Shown: positions 10,130 through 21,134 of the stretch, one piece after another
Layout of the letters: the number at the start of each line of letters is the position of its first letter
Position numbering within the stretch: position 1 is the stretch's first letter
Source: Mrakia gelida
Taxonomy: Eukaryota > Basidiomycota > Tremellomycetes > Cystofilobasidiales > Mrakiaceae
Direction of reading: 5' to 3'
DNA: 64,000 bases
Assembly: GCA_024345305.1 (NCBI GenBank)
Contig: BRON01000014.1
Coordinates: 496,001-560,000 of the forward strand
Program-made: the position numbers and the translations under genes
Notes under the pieces: model-generated
Told to the model about the DNA's origin: nothing
Databases searched by the model: none
What the model saw: the letters and a program-made list of their open reading frames with translations, nothing else

Positions 10130-12927
10130 TTATCCGTCATCGGCTTCCTCAGCACCTGGGAGAGAAGAAAGGAAAGAAATATATACAGGGTCAGCAAGGA
10201 AAGCGAGGAGCGAGGGCGAAGGGCGAGCGACGGAAAAGAGAAAGACGCGTCAGCTCACCAGACAACCTCATCCTCACAACCTCGAGGACGGCCTGAGCGT
10301 CGATGGGGATATCGTTCCCCTGAAAACCTTCGGGGTAGGCGACGGGTGGGGTGTCGGGAGAAGTGAATCGTCTGCGAAGAAAGGAGAAAGACGAGATCGT
10401 CAATTTCGCGTCGCACGAAGAGGAAGAAGAGAAGCTAAGAACTCACTGAGCTCCGTGGAATCCGTAGTGAGCCATTCCGAGGCCACGAGTGGTGAACTCG
10501 TAGTCGTCTGAAGCAGAAGAAAAGGGAGGGGAAGGAGGAAGGAAGGTCAGGACGCGTCGAAGCGAAGTGCGATCGAGAGACGAAGCGAACTCACAAGCGA
10601 AGCCACCAGGGTAGAAGAACTCCATAACAGTCGATCGAGTGGTTGGCTTCATGAAAAGAAGGTGAGTAAGACCGTTTCCGTGGACACCCATGAGGATGGT
10701 GGTTCGAGCGGCGAGTCGGATTTGTTTCTGGTTGTCGAGCTTGTCCACTGCGAACGAACGAGAGGGAGAAGGAAAAGGAAAGTCAGCTCTGACTTTCGTT
10801 CTGAACTCGATCTACACCCAAGCCTCAGAGCCTCGACGAAGGAGAGAAGTCGAACTCACTCTCAACAACATTGAACTCGAACCCATCCTCCACACTCGCC
10901 TGCGTCATGACCCTCACCAACTCCTCATGTTCCTCGTTGTTGAGCATCCTCCTTCCCCAGCTCTGCCTCGAGACGTAGGTCACAACATCGGTGTGTCGGT
11001 GGCCAGGGGCGAGGTCGTTTTCAGGGACGCCGACGTACTGAAGCAGTTTGCGTCGGATGGGAGCGAACCAGTAGGGAGAGCCGGGGAGGAGGAATGCTTC
11101 CCTGTGAAATGGAAGTCCAAGTCGAAGAGGAGGGTATTAGATTGAGAGAGAACGGAGGAGAGGAGGGAGAGAGACAGAGAGGGAGAGGGAGAAGGGGACG
11201 AACGAGGCAGTTCGACCAGTTCGAGCGAAGACGGATCCTCGCATGGAAGCGGCTCGCTGTAACGACCAAAGCAGATTGAAGGGAGGAACAGTCAGCATGA
11301 TAACGCGAGGAGAAAAGGAGCGGAGAAATGGACGAACGTCGGCGAAAACAAGCTGATCGTAAACGAAAGGTCGAGCGGACGCGACCCGATCGAGCTGGAA
11401 GTCCTGAGAGAACTCGAGCTTGGTTCGAGGGAAGACGGATTTCATCTGGATGAGACGAATCGGGGATGATGACCAAGTCAGCTTTGAGAGAAGCGAAGGA
11501 AGGGATGCAGGAGGAGAGCGGACGAACGATGAGACCGTTCATGCCCGAGTCTGCGTCGAGGAAACGAGTGAAAGAAGGTAGATTCAGCTCTCAGCTGCTG
11601 GCGTGTAGCTAGACGAGGTCATTACACTCACAGTCTCGCCAGTGCTCGTACCCGGTAGCGGTGAAGATCATCCTCCTGGGCATCCCGAGGTGAGTCGTGT
11701 CTCCGTACGCGTTGATTCCTCGATCCATCGACGAGAAGGTTCGCCAGAGACCGAAGATGAGCTCTGCGCCGAAGTGATAATAATGCGTGAGGACTGGGAG
11801 GTCGTGAGGACGGAGGTGAGGGTCAGTAAGCGTTTGGAGAAAAGAGGAATGTGACGTGGAAAGCAACGAACACTGAGGAGGGTCGTTGACGAGCCAGGTG
11901 GGACCAGATTGACGAATGGGAGAAAGACCGAAGTGGTGGAGAGACTCGTCGGATCGGAAGAGGACGTGAGCTTGTTCGGGAGAGATCTGAGGAGTGAAGA
12001 GAGAGGAGGAGAGTCAGTCAACTGAGAACGCTTCGAGCTTCTCAGATCTCTCGAGCGTGGTCGACTCACGATCCGCATGTTCTCCTCGGTAGGTTCCCTG
12101 GGATTGATTGAAGCGGAAGGAGGTCGAAGAGTCAGCAGGAGAAGAGGCTCGAGAGAGAGGGGGGGAAGCGAAGCAAGATCGCGTCGGACTCACCTCGACT
12201 GAACGGCCTCAGCTCCATTAAAAACTTCCGCCGATGTCGAGGTCATCATTCGAATCTCCGGAAAGGCAGCAGGTTTGGAGGTGACGATGATGAAGGTTGA
12301 GCCGAGCTGGTAGAGGTTCGAGAAGATGGTCCATCCTGCGAGAACGAACGCGAAACAAAGGGAACCGAAGGTGAGCTCGACCCTTTCCTCTTCGCGTGCC
12401 TCGACGAAGGATAGAGATGAGATTGAAGAATCACCAGGAGCGTGCTGCACCAGCTCAGTCTCATGGTAATCGACCCTTCCATCAGCTCCTCGGACCTCCT
12501 TGCCTTCCTCCTCGTCCCACATCCCGATCCCGTTTCCTCCCTCACTCCATCGATGGTGCTGTCCTCCCAAGCCAACGGTGACGCTCTTTGCGAGTCCATC
12601 CGAGCCTGTGTAGTCGATGTCCATGTGTCCGAAGCCGAAGAAAAGAGCGAGGGAGGAAAGGGTGAGGAGGATAAGAAGGAGTTCGCGTTTGGTCGGGAGC
12701 CAGGAGGATTTGGAGGAGGAGGAGGAAGAGGAGTCGTCCGAGTCGGTTGCATCGTCCGAGGAGGAGAGGGGGTGACGAGTGTGCTGGTGCTGGTGGTGTG
12801 GGTGGTCGATGGGAGGGAAGGGTTTCAGGAAGGAAGGGGAGATGGGTCCTTGAGGGTTGTGTAAGGGGAGGTAGGAAGGGAGAGGCGAGAGGAAGAGCTT
12901 CGAAGGGAGGAAGGAGGGAGGAGCCAT
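10130..12927 (-). CDS. GT61/EOGT-like glycosyltransferase, type II membrane protein
   Basis: About 13 exons splice into roughly 580 residues from ATG 12925-12927 to TAA 10130-10132. Residues 90-115 (KRELLLILLTLSSLALFFGFG) are a membrane anchor after a Ser-rich cytosolic tail, the type II layout of Golgi transferases. Downstream blocks match the DUF563/GT61 family (EGF-domain O-GlcNAc and xylosyltransferase relatives): LTHYYHFGAELIFGLWRTF, GSPYWFAPIRRKLL, TYVSRQSWGRRMLNNEEH, ILMGVHGNGLTHLLFMKP and VMEFFYPGGFA. The HGNGLTH block is the nucleotide-sugar region of this family. Several introns use the GTTCGT donor; choosing it instead of GTGTTC is what brings LTHYYH into frame. The sugar and acceptor are unknown; in basidiomycetes such enzymes are placed in capsule, wall or glycoprotein assembly. 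The gene seems intact. Confidence 0.85.
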
Positions 12928-13657
12928 GTTTGGAGGTTTGCTTTGCTGGAGTTGAGTTTTGATGGAAAGAGAGAGCGTGGGGTTGTCGAGAGAGTCTATC
13001 GAAGACTTGAGATGTAGTAGTCCTGCTGGGGGATGGCTGCCTGAGCGAAGTCGAGGGAGAGGGGAAGAGGAGGGAAGGATGGATGGATGGTGGTTTGGGA
13101 GTCTCCTTGGTTCCTCGTTCCTTTTTCTTCTTCGACTTCGAGTCAGGCGGGGATCAAACAAAGGGAAACAACAAGTGACGAGGCTGCTCATCAAGCAGTC
13201 AAGAATCGTTGTTCTCCCTTCCTGCCCTTTGATTCGAGATCGAGGTCGCCGGGAGAGGGGGAAGGAGGTGCGAGCTCGCCCTTTGTTCTCGAGATGAAAG
13301 GGAGCTGCGCGAACAGAAATCGTTTCAGATTTGCTCGCCCTCGCTTTTCTCCGAGGCGAGTAGAAGAGCATGAAAGGCAGCTCGGTGAGAGTCTGAGAGG
13401 GGTGGGTCGAGTCCGAGGTGCGGCAGGGGTTAGGCGGAAGGGAGCGAGTGTGAGCTTCGAGCGACGACGCGTCGCCTCGCCGATTTTCTCCTTGAAGGTA
13501 TCGCCTCTGGCTCCGTGAAAGTCCATACAACATCCACATCATCGGTGAAACGGGCACAGGAGCAAATGAGCAGAAGAAAGATAAGAAGAATCAACACGTC
13601 ACGTCCGAGACTACAACGTCAACAAAACGAGATCGAGGCAACGAGATCACCACAGCT
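12928..13657. other. Promoter of the glycosyltransferase and 3' end of the SYLF gene
   Basis: No exon supported. It contains a (GGAT)n run at about 13077-13092 and one GACGCGTC palindrome near 13470. Open frames that extend the glycosyltransferase N-terminus upstream of 12927 are low complexity and were not used. Confidence 0.35.
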
Positions 13658-16521
13658 TTACCTAACGAGCTCTATGTAGTTTCCAGGGAAGACACCCCGC
13701 TTGGGGTTCATTCCTACTTGTCCTGTCCACCTGAAAACACGAACGAACGAAGGGGGGAGGCAGGAGGTCAGCGTCGAACGAACGAGACGAGGACAAGCGA
13801 CTCACCAATCCTGCTTCTTGTCCGTCTTCTTGGTGATCAAGATGACGTCTCCTCGCTGGAAGGCGAGATCGCCGTCCTGCGAGCGAGGAGAGGAGAAAGG
13901 GGAAGGGGAAGAAGAGGAGGGAAGGAAAGCGAGGTCAGTTCGACGCGTCGAACGAAGACGAAAACGAGAACGAGACCGAGAAGCGACTCACCTCCACCCC
14001 TTTGAAATCAAACACTGCCACTCCCCTCCCCACCACTCCAGGTACATGCTTGTGTTCCGCACCGATATCACCCCTCTCCAGCGCCTCCTCCGTGCTCGCC
14101 AACGCCTTGTTGAGCAACTGACTCCCACTCCCGCTTCTCGTTCGACTGATCCCCATCCTAGCCTTCTCGCCGAGCACACCCCAGTCCTCCTCGGCCTTGA
14201 GTTCCGGCTCGGGGTCGTTTGGGTAGACGGGCGAGGGAGGAGCGGGAGAGTTGGAGTTGGAGGTGGTGAAGGAGGAGGAACGAGGGAGGAACGACGAGAA
14301 CGGACGCGACTTCTTTTTGGAGGGAGTGACGGAACCGGAGTCGTAGTTTTGGTAATGATAGGAGGTGGTGTTGATGGGTCGAGAGGAGTTGGAGAACTGG
14401 TGGCCGTCGTCGAACGAGGAGCGGTTGGGCTCTTCGGCGAAGGAGGAGTGGCGAGGTTGTTGTTGCTGTTGAGAGGGAGGGGTGGTTCGACGTCTGGTGG
14501 GAGCTTCCTCGTTGTCCCAGGTCATGAGATCTTCCTCCTTGGGTCCGCTGCCGACGTCTTCCGAGGAGAAGTTGGACTCGAAGTGAGTGGCGAAGGCTGG
14601 AATGGCCGAGGCGGTGGAGGAGGCTCGAGTGCGTTGAGGAGAGGGATGGGCGATTCCGCTGAGGTCGTTGAAGGAGGGTTTATTAGAGGAGGGGATGTAG
14701 GTCGATTCTGGACGAGATCGAGCCGTATCGGCTTGGTTGTTGTAGGCTTCGCTCGTCGTCGCGTATCCTTCTGGCGCGTCGACCGATCCCTTCGAGCCTC
14801 CTCGACTTCGGAACGACATCGACTTGAACAACCCAGGCTTGCTCGGACTTCCGTTCTTGGAAGGACTCTCCGATCTCGCAGCCTCAGCCTTGATGGACGA
14901 GACCGAGTCTCCTCTCTTCCTCCCAGAGAGCAAGCTGCCACTCCTCGCTCGACCCATCGTCGACGACTGAGCGTTTCCGTTCGAGCCGATCCCAGGGAAG
15001 CCGTACGACGATCCTCCTCCATGTCCGATGCTCGAAGGACTTCCTTTGGATCCGTAGCGGTCTCCTCCAAAGTCGTCGAGAGCGGGAGAGTGAAGAGGAG
15101 AGTCGTTGACCCAAGTCTGTCCTCCAGGGAGTCCAGTTGCGGAGGTGATTCGTTGAATGAGAGCTTCGGCGAAGGGAGGGACGGGGATGACTCCCGAGAG
15201 GAGCTGTTTGGCGGTGACGGGTGACTGGTAGGCGATTCGGTTGGCACTGGAGAGGGAGGGAGGGAAAGGTCAGACGAGAGGTCGGGACGGAGGGAGGGAG
15301 GGCAGCGAAAGGACTCACTCTTGACGCTCGACGATGACTGAACCCTCCAACGAGACTCCACCGAAGAGACCCTTGGTCTTGGAGTAGCTGTACATGGCAG
15401 CGACCTTCCCCTTGGAGCTGAGGTTCCCACTCCCTTCAGCGTTCCTTCCTAGAGGACCGACGGCGAGCTGCGAGGCGGAGGAGGACTTCGGTTCAGTTTC
15501 CCAGAGCTCTCTGGGGGAAAGAGAAAAGTGAAAGGAAACTTCACTTACACTCATGTTCCCTCCCAAGCTCAAACTACCAGCGGACATGAAGCTCTCGACT
15601 CCACTCCTCGAGTTGAGGACCTGGGAAAGGGAAACGAAAGTCGGAGGAAGGAGATGGGACGAGGTGAGCTTCTCGGTTTCTGTTTGAGCTCGTTCGACAA
15701 GGGAGATCTTGAACTCACGATGAGGAAGTCCGTCACCTCGGCACCAGCTTGACCTCCGAATCCTACACCAGCAGTTCCGATAGCGGAAGGAGCACTCCAG
15801 TCTGAGGAAGAAGGAAAGAGAAAGAGAGAAGCGACCTCGGCGGGTCAGCTCCGGTCGGGCGACGGAGAAGTTTCGCCGTCGAAAGGACGAAAGAGGGAAA
15901 AACTGATGGACTCACTTCCATCTGGGAGCTTAGCGATGACAATACCTGATCCTGCTCGAGCTGAGACGAGGAATCCAGCTCTGGAAGAGGAGGGAGGGAA
16001 GCGAGGAGGGCCGTCAGTATGGGCCGAGCTCGAGGGAGGAGGGAAGCGAGGAAGGGGAAGGCAAAGGAAAGGAAAAAGGCTACTGACTTTACGACTGTAA
16101 AGATACAGAACCCTTTTGCTCTTTCTAGGATGTGTCTTGGGATGACCTTGTCGAGACCGTTGTTGGATCCATCCAGGAAGGAGGACACTGGAGGGAGGGG
16201 AAGGGAAAACGAACTCGTCAGCTTGAGCTCTCTCCCTCTTCTCTCGTGCGAGTTCAAGTGAGCTCTCTTTGACAGAAAGAGAAGGGACTTGACTCACGAA
16301 TCTTGGTAGCCTTTCGACACTCGTCGGGGAGCTTGACTGCAGGAGGAAAAGGGAGAGTCGAAGGGGAAGGACGAGCAGGGAGGAAGGAACCAAGGACGAG
16401 GTCGTACGAGCGGACGAGGGCGAAGGAGGGGGAAGATGGAAGGGAACGAAAGGGTCAGCAACTGTCTCTCTACCACGGTTGATGGAAGAGACGGACCTGG
16501 TACTGGAGAGTTGAAACCCAT
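13658..16521 (-). CDS. SYLF-SH3 protein (Ysc84/Lsb3-like actin-patch protein)
   Basis: The start at 16519-16521 gives MGFNSPVP, then LPDECRKATKI, as in Ysc84/Lsb3/SH3YL1. The SYLF lipid/actin-binding domain follows: VIPRHILERAKGFCIFTVVK, AGFLVSARAGSGIVIAKLPDG, WSAPSAIGTAGVGFGGQAGAEVTDF split over exons, VLNSRSGVESF, and YSYSKTKGLFGGVSLEGSVI. A long Ser/Pro-rich linker (about 14000-15240) ends with a C-terminal SH3 domain: AVFDFKG, GDLAFQRGDVILITKKTDK, WWTGQVGMNPKRGVFPGNYIELV, stop TAA 13658-13660. Family members bind Las17/WASP and act in endocytic actin patches; this role is inferred by homology. Length is about 670 residues, longer than yeast Ysc84 because of the linker. It shares a 148-base divergent intergenic region with the MYND gene at 16670. 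Confidence 0.92.
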
Positions 16522-16669
16522 AGCGAAAAGAGTTGGTACTTTGCGAGGGCAGGAGGACGTGGTTGGAGGAGACGAGTCGTCTCGAACGTCATCCTCCCTC
16601 CAGCCCGGCTCCCTTTCGCTCCCCTTCGACGGCCATCTCCCTCTCTTCTCCCCTTCCCTTCTTACCTCC
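16522..16669. promoter_or_regulatory. Short divergent promoter region, SYLF-SH3 / MYND-A
   Basis: Only 148 bases separate the two start codons (16521 on minus, 16670 on plus). Both transcripts must start inside it or inside the neighbouring 5' exon. No TATA box is visible; the stretch is C/T-rich on the plus strand near 16600-16668. Confidence 0.5.
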
Positions 16670-18017
16670 ATGTCCGCTTCCCCCTCCCAACTCGAGGTGT
16701 CTGAGCTCGCCAGACTGTTCGGAATCCGAGAAGACGCTCCTTCTCGCCATCTCCTCGTTCGAGAGGATGCTGAAGCGAATCAAGCGTTGGTGAGCTCGAT
16801 CTTCCCTTCTCCTTCCCTCCCTCTTCTGTTCTGACCTCCCTGTCTCCCTCTCGATCTCCTATCCCAGTCTAAAGCTCTCGATACCCTTGAAGATCCCCCT
16901 CCCTCCGATTCTGTTCTCGTACGCTCTCATCCACAAGTGGACGGTGTCCAGAGATGACTTCTACTTCCCTCTCCGCTCCTCGTCCCCGTCAGGCCGAGTT
17001 CATCAGCCGATATCTCCTAACCCTCGTCCGAATCCTTAGAGAGGTCTCACCCGCTTCCGCCTACACCACCAACATCCTCCATCTTCTCTTCATCGTCAGG
17101 GGACAACCCATCTATCAAACCTCCTTCCTTCGACACGACCTCGCTCGAGATCTGCCCACCTCCCTCGTTCGACGTCTCCTCTCTTACCCTCCCACTCACC
17201 TCGACTACCTCGTGAGTATGCTTACCCTATTCTCTGTCTCTCTCTATAACTTACTTTGACCTTACTGATTCCTTTTCTCTCGTTTCCTCAGCAATCCAGC
17301 TCCACAGAGAGGGCCTCTGAGCTCCACGCGAGACCTTGGTCCGCTGCCTTCTCTCTCCTTCGCGACCTCCGTGTTCTCGAGGAACTCGTCGAGGCCTCGA
17401 TCCGGTTCGGACCAGCAGCCAAGACCAGCTTCAACGACATATCCCCCGACCTCATCCGTCAGCTTGTCTTGCTGCTTGGGAGCTGGCTTTCATCTCCCGC
17501 CGTTCGACAAGCAAACGCTGGCGCGGAGAGCCTCGACGCGTCTAGGTCGACGTACGATCTCGCGGTGATTTTCAAGAGACGAGTCATCATGACCTGGGTC
17601 CTCTTTGACGATGAAATCCCCCCTGAGATGTCGAGGAAGTTCGTGACTTGGATCGAGAAAGCGGGGAGGATGAGGGAGTGCGGACGAGGCGAACCTGATC
17701 TGGTCGAGCGTTGGCTTTGCGAGGTGGAGGACTGTGGTGACGAGGGCCAGGCCTTGAAATCCTGCTCGAAAGTGAGTGAATCTCAAACTCTTTTGCATCC
17801 TTCTCGCGACTCAACCTGACGACAGGCCCTCCTCGTTTCCAGTGCCTCTCCGTCGCGTACTGCTCCGTCGGTTCGTCGTCTTTCCTCCCCTTCCTCCTCC
17901 TTCGTCTCTCGCTGCATCTGACTCTCTCCTCTCCTTCTTCTCGTCATTTGGATAGATCACCAACGAGCTGACTGGAAGAAGCACAAACCTCTCTGCTTCA
18001 GACCGAGCCGGTGCTGA
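16670..18017 (+). CDS. MYND zinc-finger protein A
   Basis: The exons run MSASPSQLEVSELARLFGIR..., then SKALDTLEDPPPSDSVL, then AEFISRYLLTLVRIL (acceptor CGTCAG just before GCCGAG), QSSSTERASELHARPW..., and the finger. The C-terminus is a MYND finger: CEVEDCG, then SCSKCLSVAYCS, then DHQRADWKKHKPLC split over the last three exons; the stop is TGA 18015-18017. The CxxC ... YC ... HxxxDWxxHxxxC spacing fits MYND. The rest (about 290 residues) is helical, with no recognised enzyme motif, so this is not a SET-MYND methyltransferase. MYND fingers bind proline-rich peptides; the partner is unknown. A related gene lies at 23049 with the same exon layout at the AEF block and in the finger, so the two are paralogues. 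Confidence 0.75.
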
Positions 18018-18827
18018 GCTCGGTACGCGTCGAGGCACGAGGTGATTCGTTTTCGTAGTTTGACGACCAGTGAGTCCATCCACTACTCTTCGAGAGCGAA
18101 GAAAGCGGAGGCTGTATACGAGGACTAAATACCTCGCTCACTTTTCCTCCCACAGTTCGTCCGTTGATGTGATGCGGCGTTTTTCGTTCACCTCGAGCTC
18201 CCTCGACGCGTCTCGTCCCGAAAGAACGATCGATTCCCGAGCTGCTTCTTCTTTCTCTTCCATCTGGTGAGCACTATGTAGTCCTACAGAAGTGAGTCCA
18301 TGTTTCCCTCAGCACGCACGAGCCAGCGAGCTCTTCTCTTGAGACTAGACGACGACGTTATGATCCTGACCGACCTTCCTCCTTTCGTCGCAGACCGACT
18401 TTGTTCTCGTTTCAAAGGCCAACTCAGTCCGTTTCCAGATAAGCCTTCCTTTCTTCCCATCCCTCCCGAAGAAAAGCTTCCTCCTTCAGAGCGCTCACTG
18501 ACTCTCACCCTTATCTCACTCCCTCCCCCGCTTTCTCTCGTCTCAGCGCGTCACTGGAGAAGGACGAGAGACCTCCCACGTTCTGCTCGATTTTGACCCA
18601 CCAGCCTCCCTATCCACCCTCACCCCAGTCAGAGCTCCACTGCTACTGACGCGTTGGAGTTGGGACCGGCGTACCAAGCAGGAGCTCCCTCGAAACTCGA
18701 GCGATACAAGAACGACGTGGTCTCTCGTCTTCCCTTCTCTGCACCCAACCACCACCATCAACACCTCAAGACTTCAACCTTCCCTTCTTCTCCAGCCACC
18801 ACCTCCACCTCAAGCCAACTCCTCAAG
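18018..18827. other. Region upstream of the HAD gene, possible 5' exons
   Basis: Intron-like signals occur (GTGAGC near 18267; CTGACC ... CGTCGCAG near 18365-18392) and short Arg/Ser-rich frames are open. None shows a conserved domain. It may hold 5'UTR exons of the HAD gene or a small unrecognised gene. Confidence 0.3.
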
Positions 18828-20319
18828 ATGACTGTTACCGAATTCCAAGCCGATGGTGTTCTGTTCGACATGGTTCGTTCGCTTTCCTTATCGCTTCGTC
18901 TCGTCTCGACTCGTCTCTTCGCGATCGAGCTCGCTGACATCCCTTCCCATCATTCCCTCTCTTCTCCCTTCGCTTCACAGGACGGCACCCTCACCGATTC
19001 CATCGCCGCCGTCGAAGCTGCCTGGGGACAGGTCGCTCGAGAGCTGGGTCTGCCTGAGGAGGAAGTCATGTTCGTCCTTTCCCTTCCTTCGTCCCTCTTC
19101 TTCACTCGCGACCCTCGACTGACCTTCCCCTTTTCTTCCTTCCTCGAATTCAGCGCTGCCACTCATGGGAAGCGAGCTATCGACAACCTCGGATCCTACA
19201 AGCCTCACATCAAGGCTCACGAGATGGACGCTGAGGTTGAGAAGGTGAGCTTCGACAACTTTCTCTTTTGCCCTCGACTCGCACGCGTCTCTTTCTCTCG
19301 CACGAGCTTTCGCGTACTAACTGCTTGCATCCTTCCCTTTCTTCTCCGTGCTCATCGTTCTAGTTCGAGAAAACCATCCTCGACTTCGCCGGCTCCTACC
19401 AGAAGCGACGGGCTTACTCATTCTGCTCATCGACCTCATCCAACTTCACCTCGGGCTACGACTCCAGCAACTTTTCCGTCAACTCCTCTCGACGATCTTC
19501 GATGCACGAACAAGGGTTCTCATCTCGACCCTCCTTCTCTCGGCTTGCGGAAGGGATCAAGGAGGAGGACGTCCAGTCGGCTCTCGACGACGCGTGGGAC
19601 GCTGAGGGAGACGCCGTCGACATGTCGGTTCGGATCCTGCCTGGAGTTCGTGCGATGATTGATTCGCTTCCTGAGGGAAAGTACGCTGTTGGTGAGTTTC
19701 GTCTCTCTCTCTTTCATGCGGTACCTGGGCCGGAGGGCTCCTCGACTCGAGTTTTCGACGCGTCGAGCTGACCTTCGCTGTCCTTTCCCCTCCTTCTCCA
19801 GCCACATCTGGAGCCAAGACCTACGCCCATGGAGCCATGACTCGTGTTGGAATCACTCCTCCCAAGGTCACCATCACCGCCGACGATCCTCGACTCGAGC
19901 GAGGAAAGGTTCGTCTTCTTCTCAAGCTCCACTCCTCGTCTCGTTCAACTCTCGACTGACTTCCCTCCTCTTCTCCATCTCCCTCTCCCTCAGCCCTTCC
20001 CCGACCCCTTCCTCCTCGCCGCCAAGGAGCTCGGAATCCCCTGCAAGGACACCGTTATCTTCGAGGACTCTCCTTCTGGAATTCGAGCTGCTGTCGCCTC
20101 GGGAGCGACGGTCATCGCGGTTTGTACTTCGCACGCGAGGGAGAAGATTGAGGATTGCGGGGCGGATTACAGTGAGTTCATCATCTCTTATTCCTTTTTA
20201 TTGGACCCTCTAGAAGAGACTGATCGCTCTCCTTCGCGTCTGCAGTCGTCGAGAACATGGAGAAGGTCTCCGTCAAGACTCTTCCCTCCGGTCGACTCTC
20301 GTCCTCCGTCAACGCCTAG
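18828..20319 (+). CDS. HAD-family phosphatase, glycerol-phosphatase (GPP)-like
   Basis: Exons give MTVTEFQADGVLFDM joined to DGTLTDSIAAVEAAWGQ: this is HAD motif I, DxDGTLxDS, split by an intron between its Asp-Met and Asp-Gly. Next come AATHGKRAIDNL (the THG signature of the GPP and DOG branch), a Ser-rich insert of about 60 residues, VRILPGVRAMIDSLPEGKYAV, ATSGAKTYA (motif II, TSG), then PFPDPFLLAAKELGIP and FEDSPSGIRAAVASGATVIAV (motifs III and IV). The stop is TAG 20317-20319. Homologues dephosphorylate glycerol-3-phosphate or 2-deoxyglucose-6-phosphate in osmotic adjustment. The Ser-rich insert before motif II makes it about 80 residues longer than yeast Gpp1. All catalytic residues seem present. 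The substrate is inferred. Confidence 0.88.
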
Positions 20320-21134
20320 ATGCGCGCTTTCTTCCTTTTCCTCAGCTCTCGCTCTCTAACTACCCCAGTCGCATACACATAATCTTGTACCACCTCTCGT
20401 ATCATCTCTGCCCCGTCTGCTTGTTCTGTCGTTCCCTGTCTGTTTGTCTTGCTCTTCCGTCCTCTCGCCTCGTTCTCCTCTGTAGCTTTTTCTTCTTGCT
20501 CCTTGACCTTCCTACAATATCAATGACCGTGTACTATCAAGATAAATGAGATGGGTTGGAGCGAGTGAAACGCGGCGGAGACGGAGAGGAAGAACGGGGA
20601 CGAGGAACCGGACGCGTCGTCGAATCTAACGACTCATCTCCTTCAGGTGGAGCTCTCCTCCGACTTCCAGCTGTGACGACACTTCGCAGATCCGAAAGTC
20701 TGGTTCTACCTCGTTTTCCCGGACCCGTGACAGAGATGATGGGTAGACGCCGACAAGACGCGTCGACCCTCACTTCCTCTCGCCTCGCTCTCCCCACTCG
20801 GGCGTTCCAAGAAGAAAAAGGATGCGTATCGTTAATGGGACTGAAAGCCTAGTGAATGAAGGGAGTGCTACGTAAAAATCAAGTTCTGAGAAGCGGGAAG
20901 GATAAACCAAGGAGAAGGAAAGCAAAGTCGTAAGAAATGAAGTGTGAAGGACGAGAAGGGAGAACAGACGTAAAAATGGGAGCGAGGCGATAAACAAAGG
21001 CAGAGAGGGAAGAAGGATACCGAGTGAGATAAGAATCCTATCTACCCAGAAGACGATCAAACCAAAGAGGACGAAACGGAGAAAAATGCAAAGACAAACG
21101 TTAAACGACCGACGCGAGACCGCGAGCTCACTGC
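20320..21134. other. Intergenic between convergent HAD (+) and Cut8 (-) genes
   Basis: No conserved coding frame; a long minus-strand open frame (20770-21363) is hydrophobic by composition only and overlaps the Cut8 3' end. AT-richer sequence near 20500-20550 fits the HAD 3'UTR. Contains two ACGCGT sites. Confidence 0.35.

Noticed and set aside
13701..15224. A 507-codon plus-strand open frame across the SYLF-SH3 gene
   Set aside because: It lies antisense to a gene with clear SYLF and SH3 domains and is Gly/Arg/Val-biased, as expected for the complement of Ser/Pro codons.
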